The notes beneath the pieces are model-generated. The model was not told where the DNA came from, made no database searches, and was given only the letters and a program-made list of their open reading frames with translations. This document shows positions 14,736-20,920 of a stretch of DNA of 24,299 nt, in pieces (within the stretch, counting starts at the first letter, position 1; each line of letters opens with the position of its first letter). This stretch comes from Oscillospiraceae bacterium (GTDB lineage Bacteria > Bacillota > Clostridia > Oscillospirales > Ruminococcaceae): NCBI GenBank assembly GCA_016296485.1, contig JAEDJF010000010.1, positions 1-24,299 on the forward strand, in the 5' to 3' direction. Made by a program: the position numbers and the translations under genes.

Positions 14736-14936
14736 TTGTACCACACCGTAACCTATATGCTGACCACGGGGCGCATAACGAAGGAGAAACACCCTTCGCC
14801 GCCGCCCGAAAACGAGGTTGCCCGCCTTGTGGAAAAGGGCTTTGACAACTGGCGCATAGGGCGGGCTTGGAATTTCTATTTCCATAACCGCTATGAGCGA
14901 ATGGCAAAAGAGAGAATAAAAAGTAAAAAACCTTGA
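14736..14936 (+). CDS. Small basic protein of unknown function (66 residues)
   Basis: I do not recognise this protein. From a TTG start it has 66 residues, with AGGGGG (14721-14726) 9 bases upstream and a strong promoter before that. The next in-frame start is ATG 14757. The sequence is basic and aromatic: an N-terminal MYHTVTYMLTTGRITKEK, a Pro-rich SPPPENEVARLVEKGFDNW, then RIGRAWNFYFHNRYERMAKE and a KSKKP tail. No signal peptide, membrane helix or cysteine is seen. Codon use matches the neighbours. It lies 31 bases before prpC and is probably co-transcribed with the kinase/phosphatase genes. A nucleic-acid or ribosome-binding role would fit the charge but is only a guess. Confidence 0.6.
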   Translation: MYHTVTYMLTTGRITKEKHPSPPPENEVARLVEKGFDNWRIGRAWNFYFHNRYERMAKERIKSKKP

Positions 14937-14967
14937 GTTTCGACCGATTTGACAAGAGGTGAATGAT

Positions 14968-15699
14968 ATGTTGAAAGCAACAGGCAGAACGGACATCGGA
15001 AACGTCCGCGAAACGAACCAGGACGACTTCAACTGCGGAGTCCTCGGGGACAACGCGGTTTTCGCCGTGGTATGTGACGGAATGGGCGGAGAAAAGGGCG
15101 GTCATATTGCGAGCCGCACCGCTTCCGACATCGTCACGGACAGCGTCACAGCGGCTTACGGCAGCGGCTTCGGGGACAATTCCATAAGGGGAATCCTCCA
15201 GACGGCGGCAACGGCGGCAAATGTTTCCGTTTTTGACCGCTCCCAAAGGGACCCGGACCTTCGGGGAATGGGGACTACCATCGTTGCGGCAATCGTCTGT
15301 GAAGGAATGGCGCATATTGTCCACGCCGGCGACAGCCGCGCCTATCACGTCAAAAAGGACGGAATAGAACAGGTTACAAAGGACCACTCCGTGGTCCAGC
15401 TCCTCGTTGACCGGGGCGAAATAACCCAGGACGAGGCGCGCTTCCACCCGAAAAAGCATTTCATAACGAGAGCCCTCGGCGTAATGTCCACCATTGAGCT
15501 CGACTACTGCGAGTTCCCTCTTGAGGAGGGGGAGGCGATAGTCATTTGTACCGACGGCCTTTCCAACTATTTCTCAAGCGGCGAGCTTTACGATATGGTA
15601 AAATCCGCCGGCTACGGTAAATGCGTCGATAAGCTTGTGAACGCCGCAAAGAAAGCCGGCGGCGCGGACAATATAACCGTAGTTTGTATTTCAAGATAA
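14968..15699 (+). CDS. prpC: PPM/PP2C-family serine/threonine protein phosphatase (PrpC/Stp1)
   Basis: A 243-residue soluble, metal-dependent phosphatase that reverses the PASTA kinase encoded next. Family motifs in order: RTDIGNVRETNQDD (7-20), VCDGMGGEKGG (35-45, with the metal ligand Asp37), GMGTTIVAA, HAGDSRAYHV, TKDHSVVQ, a late ICTDGLSN (near 195) and GGADNITVV (near 235). These give the acidic residues binding the Mn/Mg centre. ATG 14968 is chosen because AAGAGGTG (14955-14961) sits 6 bases upstream; the GTG at 14959 lies in that site. The prpC-prkC pair is 33 bases apart, the usual arrangement. Confidence 0.95.
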   Translation: MLKATGRTDIGNVRETNQDDFNCGVLGDNAVFAVVCDGMGGEKGGHIASRTASDIVTDSVTAAYGSGFGDNSIRGILQTAATAANVSVFDRSQRDPDLRGMGTTIVAAIVCEGMAHIVHAGDSRAYHVKKDGIEQVTKDHSVVQLLVDRGEITQDEARFHPKKHFITRALGVMSTIELDYCEFPLEEGEAIVICTDGLSNYFSSGELYDMVKSAGYGKCVDKLVNAAKKAGGADNITVVCISR

Positions 15700-15732
15700 G
15701 ATTAAAACGATAATCCGAGCCGGAGGTTCTTA

Positions 15733-17652
15733 ATGGACAGATATATAGGTAAAAAACTTGACGGGCGATACGAGATAAAAGAGATTATCGGCGTCGGCGG
15801 AATGGCCAACGTGTATAAAGCCTATGACAGCATTGACGACCGCGTCGTGGCGGTGAAAATCCTCCGCGACGAGCATATGCAGAACGACGAGCTTCTTCGC
15901 CGCTTCCGCAACGAATCAAAAGCAATCGCGGTCCTTTCCCACCCGAATATCGTGAAGGTCTATGACGTCAGCTTCAACGAGGATATTCAGTACATCGTTA
16001 TGGAGCACATCGACGGCATCACCCTTAAAGAATATATTGAGCAGCAGCACGTGCTCCGCTGGAAAGAGGCGGTGCATTTTACGGTGCAGATTTTAAGGGC
16101 GCTCCAGCACGCCCACGACAAGGGAATAGTCCACCGCGACATAAAGCCCCAGAATATTATGCTCCTTGCGGACGGAACTATAAAAGTTGCCGACTTCGGA
16201 ATTGCCCGCTTTGCCCGGGCGACCCAGCAGACCGTCACCGATAAGGCCATAGGCTCCGTCCACTATATAAGCCCGGAGCAGGCGAAGGGCGACGTCACCG
16301 ACGAAAAGAGCGACATCTATTCCCTCGGCGTAATGCTTTACGAAATGACAACGGGTCAGCTTCCCTTTGACGCGGACAGCCCCGTTTCCGTCGCAATAAA
16401 ACAGATTAACAGCAAGGCGAAGCGCCCGAGGGAGATAAACCCGGATATTCCGGAGGGTCTCGAGGATATTATTATCCGCGCAATGCAGAAGGACCCAGCA
16501 AGACGGTACCAGTCTGCGGCGGAGATGCTTCGCGATATTGACGAATTTAAGCGCGACCCCACCGTAATTTTTGAGTACAGATATACCGAGCCGGAGGAGC
16601 AGTCCATCAGCGAAAGCTTCACCAAAACGGCAAAGAGAACCAAAAAAATAAAGGACGAACAGGTGAGAAACGCCCCCGTCGTTCCGGTTCTGACCGGTAT
16701 AACGATAGCGTTCATTGTCGTCGCAATAATCTTCGTGATTGGAATAATGGCGATGGTTCGCCCTTTTGAGGAAGTCCCGGATACGACTGCGCCGAATCTC
16801 GTGGGCATGAATCTTGAGGAGGCGCAGAAAAAATACCCCGGGTTTGACATAGTAGTGGAGTCCTCCGCTTTTCACGAGTATTACGACAAGGACACCATCT
16901 ATGACCAGTCCGTAAACCCCGGAATGACCGTAAAAGAGGGCAGCCGCATCAAGGTCAAAATTTCAAGCGGCGTCCAGTCTTTCACCCTTTCAAATTACGA
17001 GAATTTCGAGGAGAACCAGGTTTACGCAATCCTTACGGACAACGAAATCGAGTTCACCACCATAACGGAGTATAACGACAATATTCCCGAGGGCTACGTA
17101 ATCCGCACCGAGCCTGGCGCGGACACCGAGGTCGACAGCGGCACCGTCGTAATAATCTACGTCAGCATGGGCGCAAAGACCACCTATTGTACCGTTCCGA
17201 ACGTCCTCGGCTATAAGCTCAGCGACGCGAAGCTCCTTCTCAACGCCGCAGGAATCAAAGTCGGCAACGTCACCAGGGTTGACAGCAACCAGGCGAGCAC
17301 CGTAATTCTCAGCCAGAGCCTTGATGCGGGTTCCTCCGTTCCGACCGGAAGCACCATCGACCTTGTGATAGTTATGGAAAAGGAGACCGAGGACAACACC
17401 GTTGAGCTGATGATACCGCTCCCGGACGACAACAGGAACGTGACCCTTTCCGTCGCGCTCGGCGGAACTACGGTTGTCGAGGAGACCCTTAACCCGTCCC
17501 TCGTTTCCTACTGGAAAGTTTCGCTAACGGGCGAGGGAATCCAGACCGCCAGCATTTACTACGACGGAAGCCTTTATAAAGCCTATTCCGTGGACTTCAC
17601 CGAGGGCAGCTCTATGATAGTCACGGACAACTCGTCGAGCTTTAACCAATAA
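15733..17652 (+). CDS. prkC: Membrane serine/threonine kinase with PASTA domains (PrkC/StkP)
   Basis: A 639-residue receptor kinase that senses peptidoglycan fragments or lipid II and adjusts growth, wall synthesis and, in Bacillus, spore germination. The kinase domain (about 12-275) has GVGGMANVYKAYD, VAVKIL (Lys42), HRDIKPQN (Asp136) and DFGIARF (Asp154), followed by SPEQAKG. One membrane helix lies at about 316-342 (VLTGITIAFIVVAIIFVIGI). Outside are three PASTA-like repeats at about 348-412, 413-482 and 483-552; the first and third have PN[LV]xGxxLxxA openings, while the second is degenerate. A further domain of about 85 residues (555-639) rich in beta-like sequence follows; I do not recognise it. 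The start uses CGGAGG at 15721-15726. Confidence 0.96.
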   Translation: MDRYIGKKLDGRYEIKEIIGVGGMANVYKAYDSIDDRVVAVKILRDEHMQNDELLRRFRNESKAIAVLSHPNIVKVYDVSFNEDIQYIVMEHIDGITLKEYIEQQHVLRWKEAVHFTVQILRALQHAHDKGIVHRDIKPQNIMLLADGTIKVADFGIARFARATQQTVTDKAIGSVHYISPEQAKGDVTDEKSDIYSLGVMLYEMTTGQLPFDADSPVSVAIKQINSKAKRPREINPDIPEGLEDIIIRAMQKDPARRYQSAAEMLRDIDEFKRDPTVIFEYRYTEPEEQSISESFTKTAKRTKKIKDEQVRNAPVVPVLTGITIAFIVVAIIFVIGIMAMVRPFEEVPDTTAPNLVGMNLEEAQKKYPGFDIVVESSAFHEYYDKDTIYDQSVNPGMTVKEGSRIKVKISSGVQSFTLSNYENFEENQVYAILTDNEIEFTTITEYNDNIPEGYVIRTEPGADTEVDSGTVVIIYVSMGAKTTYCTVPNVLGYKLSDAKLLLNAAGIKVGNVTRVDSNQASTVILSQSLDAGSSVPTGSTIDLVIVMEKETEDNTVELMIPLPDDNRNVTLSVALGGTTVVEETLNPSLVSYWKVSLTGEGIQTASIYYDGSLYKAYSVDFTEGSSMIVTDNSSSFNQ

Positions 17653-17670
17653 GCAGGAGGCTAATTTAAT

Positions 17671-18615
17671 TTGTCAGCTAAACGAAACCTCAATATCGAA
17701 AATATCGAGGAAAAAGACCTTCCCGAAGCGGAAGGTCTTATTGTAAAAGCCACCGGCGGATTTTACTATGTAAAATCCGCCGAAACGGTCTATGAGTGCC
17801 GCGCCCGGGGAATTTTCCGCAAGGAAGAAACTTCGCCCCTCGTGGGCGACTGGGTGACCGTTTCGGTGCTTCCGGGGGAAAAGGGATATATCAAGGCGAT
17901 ACGCGAGCGGAAAAATTTCCTCGTGCGCCCGCCCCTTGCAAACCTTGACCAGCTCGTTATGGTAATTTCCGTGGCGGAGCCCGCCCCGAACCTCCTCGTA
18001 ATGGACAAGCTCATTGCCGTCGCCGAAAGGTGCGAGGTGGAACCCGTTATCGTTTTCACCAAGACCGACCTTGCGGCCCCGTCGCCCTATTCCGAGATAT
18101 ACCGCAAGGCGGGCTTTCGGGTTTACGAGGTCTGCTCCCTTGAGCACGAGGGAACGGATGCGGTGCTCAAAATGCTCGGCGGCAAAATAAGCGCCTTTTG
18201 CGGGAACTCCGGCGCGGGAAAATCGAGCCTTCTCAACGATATTTTCCCGGGTCTTTGCCTTTCGACGGCGGAGATAAGCAAAAAGCTCGGGCGCGGACGC
18301 CACACCACCCGCCACACGGAGCTCTTTGAGCTCCCCGGGGGCGGCTTCGTCGCTGATACTCCCGGCTTTTCCGCCATTGAAATGGAGAGGGTTGGCGTTA
18401 TCCGCAAGGACGCGCTCCAATATTGTTTCCGGGAGTTCGAGCCCTATCTTCTCAAATGTAAATTTACCGGCTGCAGCCACGTTTCCGAAAAGGGCTGCGC
18501 CGTTCTTGATGCGGTGAGGGCGGGCGAAATTCCCGAAAGCCGCCATAAAAACTACTGCGCCATGTATGAGGAAGCGAAACAGCTCAAGGAATGGGAATTG
18601 GATAAGGAAAAATGA
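17671..18615 (+). CDS. rsgA: Ribosome small-subunit-dependent GTPase A
   Basis: A 314-residue circularly permuted GTPase that assists late 30S maturation. An OB-fold occupies about 22-80 (ATGGFYYV, CRARGIFRKEE). The G motifs appear in permuted order: G4 TKTD (130-133), G1 GNSGAGKSS (178-186), then G3 DTPG (229-232), with LGRGRHTTRHTEL as the switch region. A C-terminal zinc site is CX4CXHX5C (Cys263, Cys268, His270, Cys276). The start codon is TTG at 17671 with AGGAGG (17655-17660) 10 bases upstream. It lies directly after prkC as in Bacillus; its stop overlaps the MATE gene by 4 bases (ATGA). Confidence 0.96.
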   Translation: MSAKRNLNIENIEEKDLPEAEGLIVKATGGFYYVKSAETVYECRARGIFRKEETSPLVGDWVTVSVLPGEKGYIKAIRERKNFLVRPPLANLDQLVMVISVAEPAPNLLVMDKLIAVAERCEVEPVIVFTKTDLAAPSPYSEIYRKAGFRVYEVCSLEHEGTDAVLKMLGGKISAFCGNSGAGKSSLLNDIFPGLCLSTAEISKKLGRGRHTTRHTELFELPGGGFVADTPGFSAIEMERVGVIRKDALQYCFREFEPYLLKCKFTGCSHVSEKGCAVLDAVRAGEIPESRHKNYCAMYEEAKQLKEWELDKEK

Positions 18616-19985
18616 CGAATAAACAGGAAGAAAAATTTCGCCTTATGACCGAGGCGCCAATAGGCAGGCTCATTTTCAGCCTCGGCGCCCCGTGTATAGT
18701 GAGTATGCTCGTGACCGCCTTTTACAATATGGCGGACACGTTTTTCGTCGGAATGCTCAAGAGCAACGCCGCCACCGGCGCCGTGGGCGTCGTCTTTTCA
18801 ATGATGGCTATGATACAGGCGGTGGGTTTCTTTTTCGGTCACGGAAGCGGAAACTATATCTCCCGCGAGCTCGGAAAGAAAAACTACGGCGAAGCCGAAA
18901 AAATGGCGGCGACGGGGCTTTTCTCTGCGGCTGCCGCCGGCGTGCTCATCTTCGTCTTCGGCGAGCTTTTCATCGAGGAGCTTGCCTACGCCCTCGGCTC
19001 CACGGATACGATTCTGCCCTACGCGAAAGAGTACCTCGGAGCGATACTCGCCGGAGCCCCCTGGGTAATAGCTTCGCTGGTGCTCAACAACCTCCTGCGG
19101 TTCCAGGGGAGCGCCTTCTATGCGATGATCGGAATAACGAGCGGCGCGGTGCTCAATATCGCCCTGGACCCGCTCCTTATTTTTAAGCTCAATATGGGCG
19201 TAGCCGGAGCGGGCTACGCAACGGTAATAAGCCAGCTTGTGAGTTTCGGAATTTTGCTTGTCGGCTACGTCCGGAGCGGAAACGCCCCGATACGCTTTAG
19301 AAATATACAGTTCGGCTGGTACTATTACAAAATGATAGTTAAGGGCGGCTTTCCGTCCCTTGCGCGCCAGGGGCTCGCCTCCGTCGCGACTATCGCTGTG
19401 AACCACGCTGCGGGTCCCTTCGGGGACGCCGCCATCGCCGCCATGGGCGTCGTCCAGAGGATAACGATGTTCGGCTCCTCGGCGATGATCGGATTCGGGC
19501 AGGGCTTCCAGCCTTTCTGCGGCTTCAACTACGGCGCTGGGCTTTATAAACGGGTAAAGGACGGCTTTTATTTTTGCGTAAAGACCTCCTTCGTGTTTCT
19601 CGTTGCCGTAAGCGCCTTAGGCTTCGTTTTCGCGCCGGAGCTCATAGCCGTTTTCCGAAACGACCCGGAGGTAATCAAAATCGGGAGCGGGGCGCTTCGC
19701 TGGCAGTGCGTCACCTTCTTCACCCTCAGCTGGGTTGTAATAAGCAATATGATGGTGCAGGTAATGGGCAAAACCGTTCCCGCAACCTTCCTCGCCTCGG
19801 CAAGACAGGGATTTTTCTTTATTCCCATTGTTTTGATACTTTCGTCGGCGCTGGGCGTTTTCGGAATACAGATAGCCCAGTCCGTTTCCGACGTTATAAC
19901 TCTTGCCTGCGCGATACCGATACAGTTAGTAATTATGAAAAATATGAAAAACAGCGACAGTAATACAAAAAAGGAGGACGCTTAA
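18612..19985 (+). CDS. MATE-family multidrug/cation antiporter
   Basis: A 457-residue polytopic membrane protein with about twelve hydrophobic helices in two halves, of the MepA/NorM-like MATE type. Family features include the opening APIGRLIFSLGAPCIVSMLV, the NMADTFFVG segment of helix 1-2, LRFQGSAFYAMIG, GFGQGFQPFCGFNYGA in the second half, and a polar tail (NSDSNTKKEDA). Such proteins export cationic drugs or metabolites using Na+ or H+. The ATGA overlap with rsgA and the abutting ppa start (TAA|ATG) put it in one transcription unit with both, at the place where rpe/thiN stand in Bacillus. Substrate unknown. Confidence 0.93.
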   Translation: MTNKQEEKFRLMTEAPIGRLIFSLGAPCIVSMLVTAFYNMADTFFVGMLKSNAATGAVGVVFSMMAMIQAVGFFFGHGSGNYISRELGKKNYGEAEKMAATGLFSAAAAGVLIFVFGELFIEELAYALGSTDTILPYAKEYLGAILAGAPWVIASLVLNNLLRFQGSAFYAMIGITSGAVLNIALDPLLIFKLNMGVAGAGYATVISQLVSFGILLVGYVRSGNAPIRFRNIQFGWYYYKMIVKGGFPSLARQGLASVATIAVNHAAGPFGDAAIAAMGVVQRITMFGSSAMIGFGQGFQPFCGFNYGAGLYKRVKDGFYFCVKTSFVFLVAVSALGFVFAPELIAVFRNDPEVIKIGSGALRWQCVTFFTLSWVVISNMMVQVMGKTVPATFLASARQGFFFIPIVLILSSALGVFGIQIAQSVSDVITLACAIPIQLVIMKNMKNSDSNTKKEDA

Positions 19986-20516
19986 ATGAACATCTGGCAC
20001 GACCTTTCACCCAAAAGAGTAAGACCCGAGGACTTCGTTGCGCTCATCGAAATTCCGAAAGGAAGCAAAAACAAATATGAGCTCGACAAGGAGACCGGAC
20101 TTTTGAAGCTCGACCGTGTGCTCTACACCTCGACCCACTACCCGGCTAACTACGGTTTTATTCCGCGCACCTACGCTGACGACCACGACCCACTCGACGT
20201 GCTCGTCCTTTGCTCTGAGGAAATTTACCCCATGACCCTCGTGCGCTGCAAGCCCGTTGGCGTCATCAAAATGACCGATAACGGAATGGCGGACGAAAAA
20301 ATAATCGCCGTGCCCTATGACGACCCGACCTATAACAGCTACAACGACATCTCCGAAATTCCACAGCACATCTACAGCGAGATGATGCACTTTTTCGAGG
20401 TGTATAAAGCCCTCGAAAATAAACAGACGGTGGTTGACGACGTTTGCGACGTCAACGAAGCAAAACGCATCATAGACTACGCAATCAATAACTACGTCGA
20501 AAAATTCTGCAAATAA
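19986..20516 (+). CDS. ppa: Family I inorganic pyrophosphatase
   Basis: A 176-residue cytoplasmic enzyme that splits pyrophosphate and so drives nucleotide and tRNA-charging reactions. The family signature DHDPLDVLV includes Asp66, Asp68 and Asp71, which bind Mg. IEIPKGSKNKYELDKETG supplies the Glu, Lys and Glu of the active site, and YPANYGFIPRTY the conserved Tyr/Arg region. EVYKALENK carries the C-terminal Tyr-Lys pair. The gene starts immediately after the MATE stop, with AAGGAGG (19971-19977) inside the MATE 3' end. Many Clostridia use the unrelated DHH-type PpaC or a membrane PPase, so a family I enzyme is worth recording. It ends the forward block. Confidence 0.95.
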   Translation: MNIWHDLSPKRVRPEDFVALIEIPKGSKNKYELDKETGLLKLDRVLYTSTHYPANYGFIPRTYADDHDPLDVLVLCSEEIYPMTLVRCKPVGVIKMTDNGMADEKIIAVPYDDPTYNSYNDISEIPQHIYSEMMHFFEVYKALENKQTVVDDVCDVNEAKRIIDYAINNYVEKFCK

Positions 20517-20519
20517 AGG

Positions 20520-20542
20520 AAAGCCGCCCAAAAGGCGGCTTT
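20520..20542 (+). terminator. Terminator between the convergent ppa and spoVM genes
   Basis: A perfect 9-bp stem AAAGCCGCC / GGCGGCTTT with a 5-base loop, followed by ATTTTTTT, starts 3 bases after the ppa stop. Read on the minus strand the same stem is followed by CCTTTATTT, so it may also stop the spoVM transcript, whose gene ends at 20550. Confidence 0.92.
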
Positions 20543-20549
20543 ATTTTTT

Positions 20550-20630
20550 TCAGTCATTATCGTTTATCTTGAATATCATTTTAAGTATCGGGGTAAGGAA
20601 CTTCGGGCTCTTGACTACGACGATTTTCAC
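20550..20630 (-). CDS. spoVM: Stage V sporulation protein M (SpoVM)
   Basis: A 26-residue amphipathic peptide on the minus strand, exactly the length of Bacillus subtilis SpoVM. It opens MKIVVVKSPKFL and goes on ILKMIF to a polar end. Against the Bacillus protein as I remember it, Met1, Lys2, Lys7, Pro9, Lys10, Phe11, Leu12 and Ile15 coincide, and Lys17 replaces Arg. SpoVM sits on the convex forespore membrane, recognises its curvature and anchors the coat ATPase SpoIVA. The start is GTG with a perfect GGAGGTG (20638-20644) 7 bases upstream. The Bacillus gene also lies downstream of the prpC-prkC-rsgA block, which supports the call. Odd here: Pro14, where the Bacillus peptide has Gly. Confidence 0.87.
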   Translation of the reverse strand: MKIVVVKSPKFLTPILKMIFKINDND

Positions 20631-20646
20631 TTAAAAACACCTCCGG

Positions 20647-20796
20647 TCAGCGATATTTCATACAGCGGCAAAAAACGATCAGCAGCAGCGCGAGCATTAT
20701 CAGCACCGGGCAGAGGGGAAAAAGAAGCCCGATGAAAAGCCCCGTGCTGAAAAACAGGAGCGGTCTCAATACGCAGCGCCAGTCGCATTTTTTCAT
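20647..20796 (-). CDS. Cys-rich single-pass small membrane protein (49 residues), unknown
   Basis: I do not recognise this protein. It has 49 residues: a basic, Cys-containing start MKKCDWRCVLRPLL, a long hydrophobic stretch from about 13 to 43 (FFSTGLFIGLLFPLCPVLIM, then LALLLIVF) broken by PLCP in the middle, and a basic tail CRCMKYR. There are five Cys (4, 8, 29, 43, 45). It could be one long helix or a hairpin of two short helices. AAAGGTG (20805-20811) is 8 bases before the ATG. The stop lies 16 bases before the spoVM start on the same strand, so the two are very likely co-transcribed, and a role in sporulation is inferred from that alone. Confidence 0.65.
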   Translation of the reverse strand: MKKCDWRCVLRPLLFFSTGLFIGLLFPLCPVLIMLALLLIVFCRCMKYR

Positions 20797-20797
20797 T

Positions 20798-20827
20798 TTG
20801 CTCACACCTTTGCGGATTCTGTATAAT
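20798..20827 (+). promoter_or_regulatory. Possible forward promoter of the D,D-carboxypeptidase gene
   Basis: TATAAT at 20822-20827 with TTGCTC (20798-20803) 18 bp upstream is a plausible SigA-type promoter, giving a leader of about 85 bases to ATG 20921. It overlaps the putative reverse promoter of the spoVM unit. A sporulation sigma factor may be used instead. Confidence 0.4.
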
Positions 20828-20845
20828 ATCCTATGTGAAAAATTC
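20818..20845 (-). promoter_or_regulatory. Candidate SigE-type promoter of the spoVM unit
   Basis: On the minus strand GAATTTT (20839-20845) matches the SigE -35 consensus KMATATT at 6 of 7 places. After 13 bp, TATACAGA (20818-20825) matches the -10 CATACAMT at 5 of 8. It lies 22 bases before the 49-residue ATG. Bacillus spoVM is SigE-dependent, which fits, but the match is only moderate. Confidence 0.4.
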
Positions 20846-20920
20846 CTTTTCGGTTACTTTAAGGGGTTATTTTTTGCCCCGGCGCCGCATAGCGTTTATA
20901 TAAAAGAGAGGTGTGAAAAA

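Noticed and set aside
18058..18069. RsgA G4 motif TKTD instead of the textbook NKxD, as a possible defect
   Set aside because: Firmicutes RsgA, including the Bacillus YloQ as I remember it, commonly has TKxD here, so it is normal.
17674..18546. Minus-strand open frame (290 codons) opposite rsgA
   Set aside because: The forward strand encodes a complete RsgA with all G motifs and the zinc site; the reverse frame is a by-product of GC-ending codons.
20828..20836. Minus-strand CATAGGATA, a match to the SigK -10 pattern CATANNNTA
   Set aside because: No AC-type -35 at the right distance is evident, and spoVM is known as a SigE gene in Bacillus, so the short match is probably chance.
20732..20920. 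63-residue N-terminal extension of the D,D-carboxypeptidase
   Set aside because: It lacks a ribosome binding site, overlaps the reverse small gene and would bury the clear signal peptide that starts at ATG 20921.
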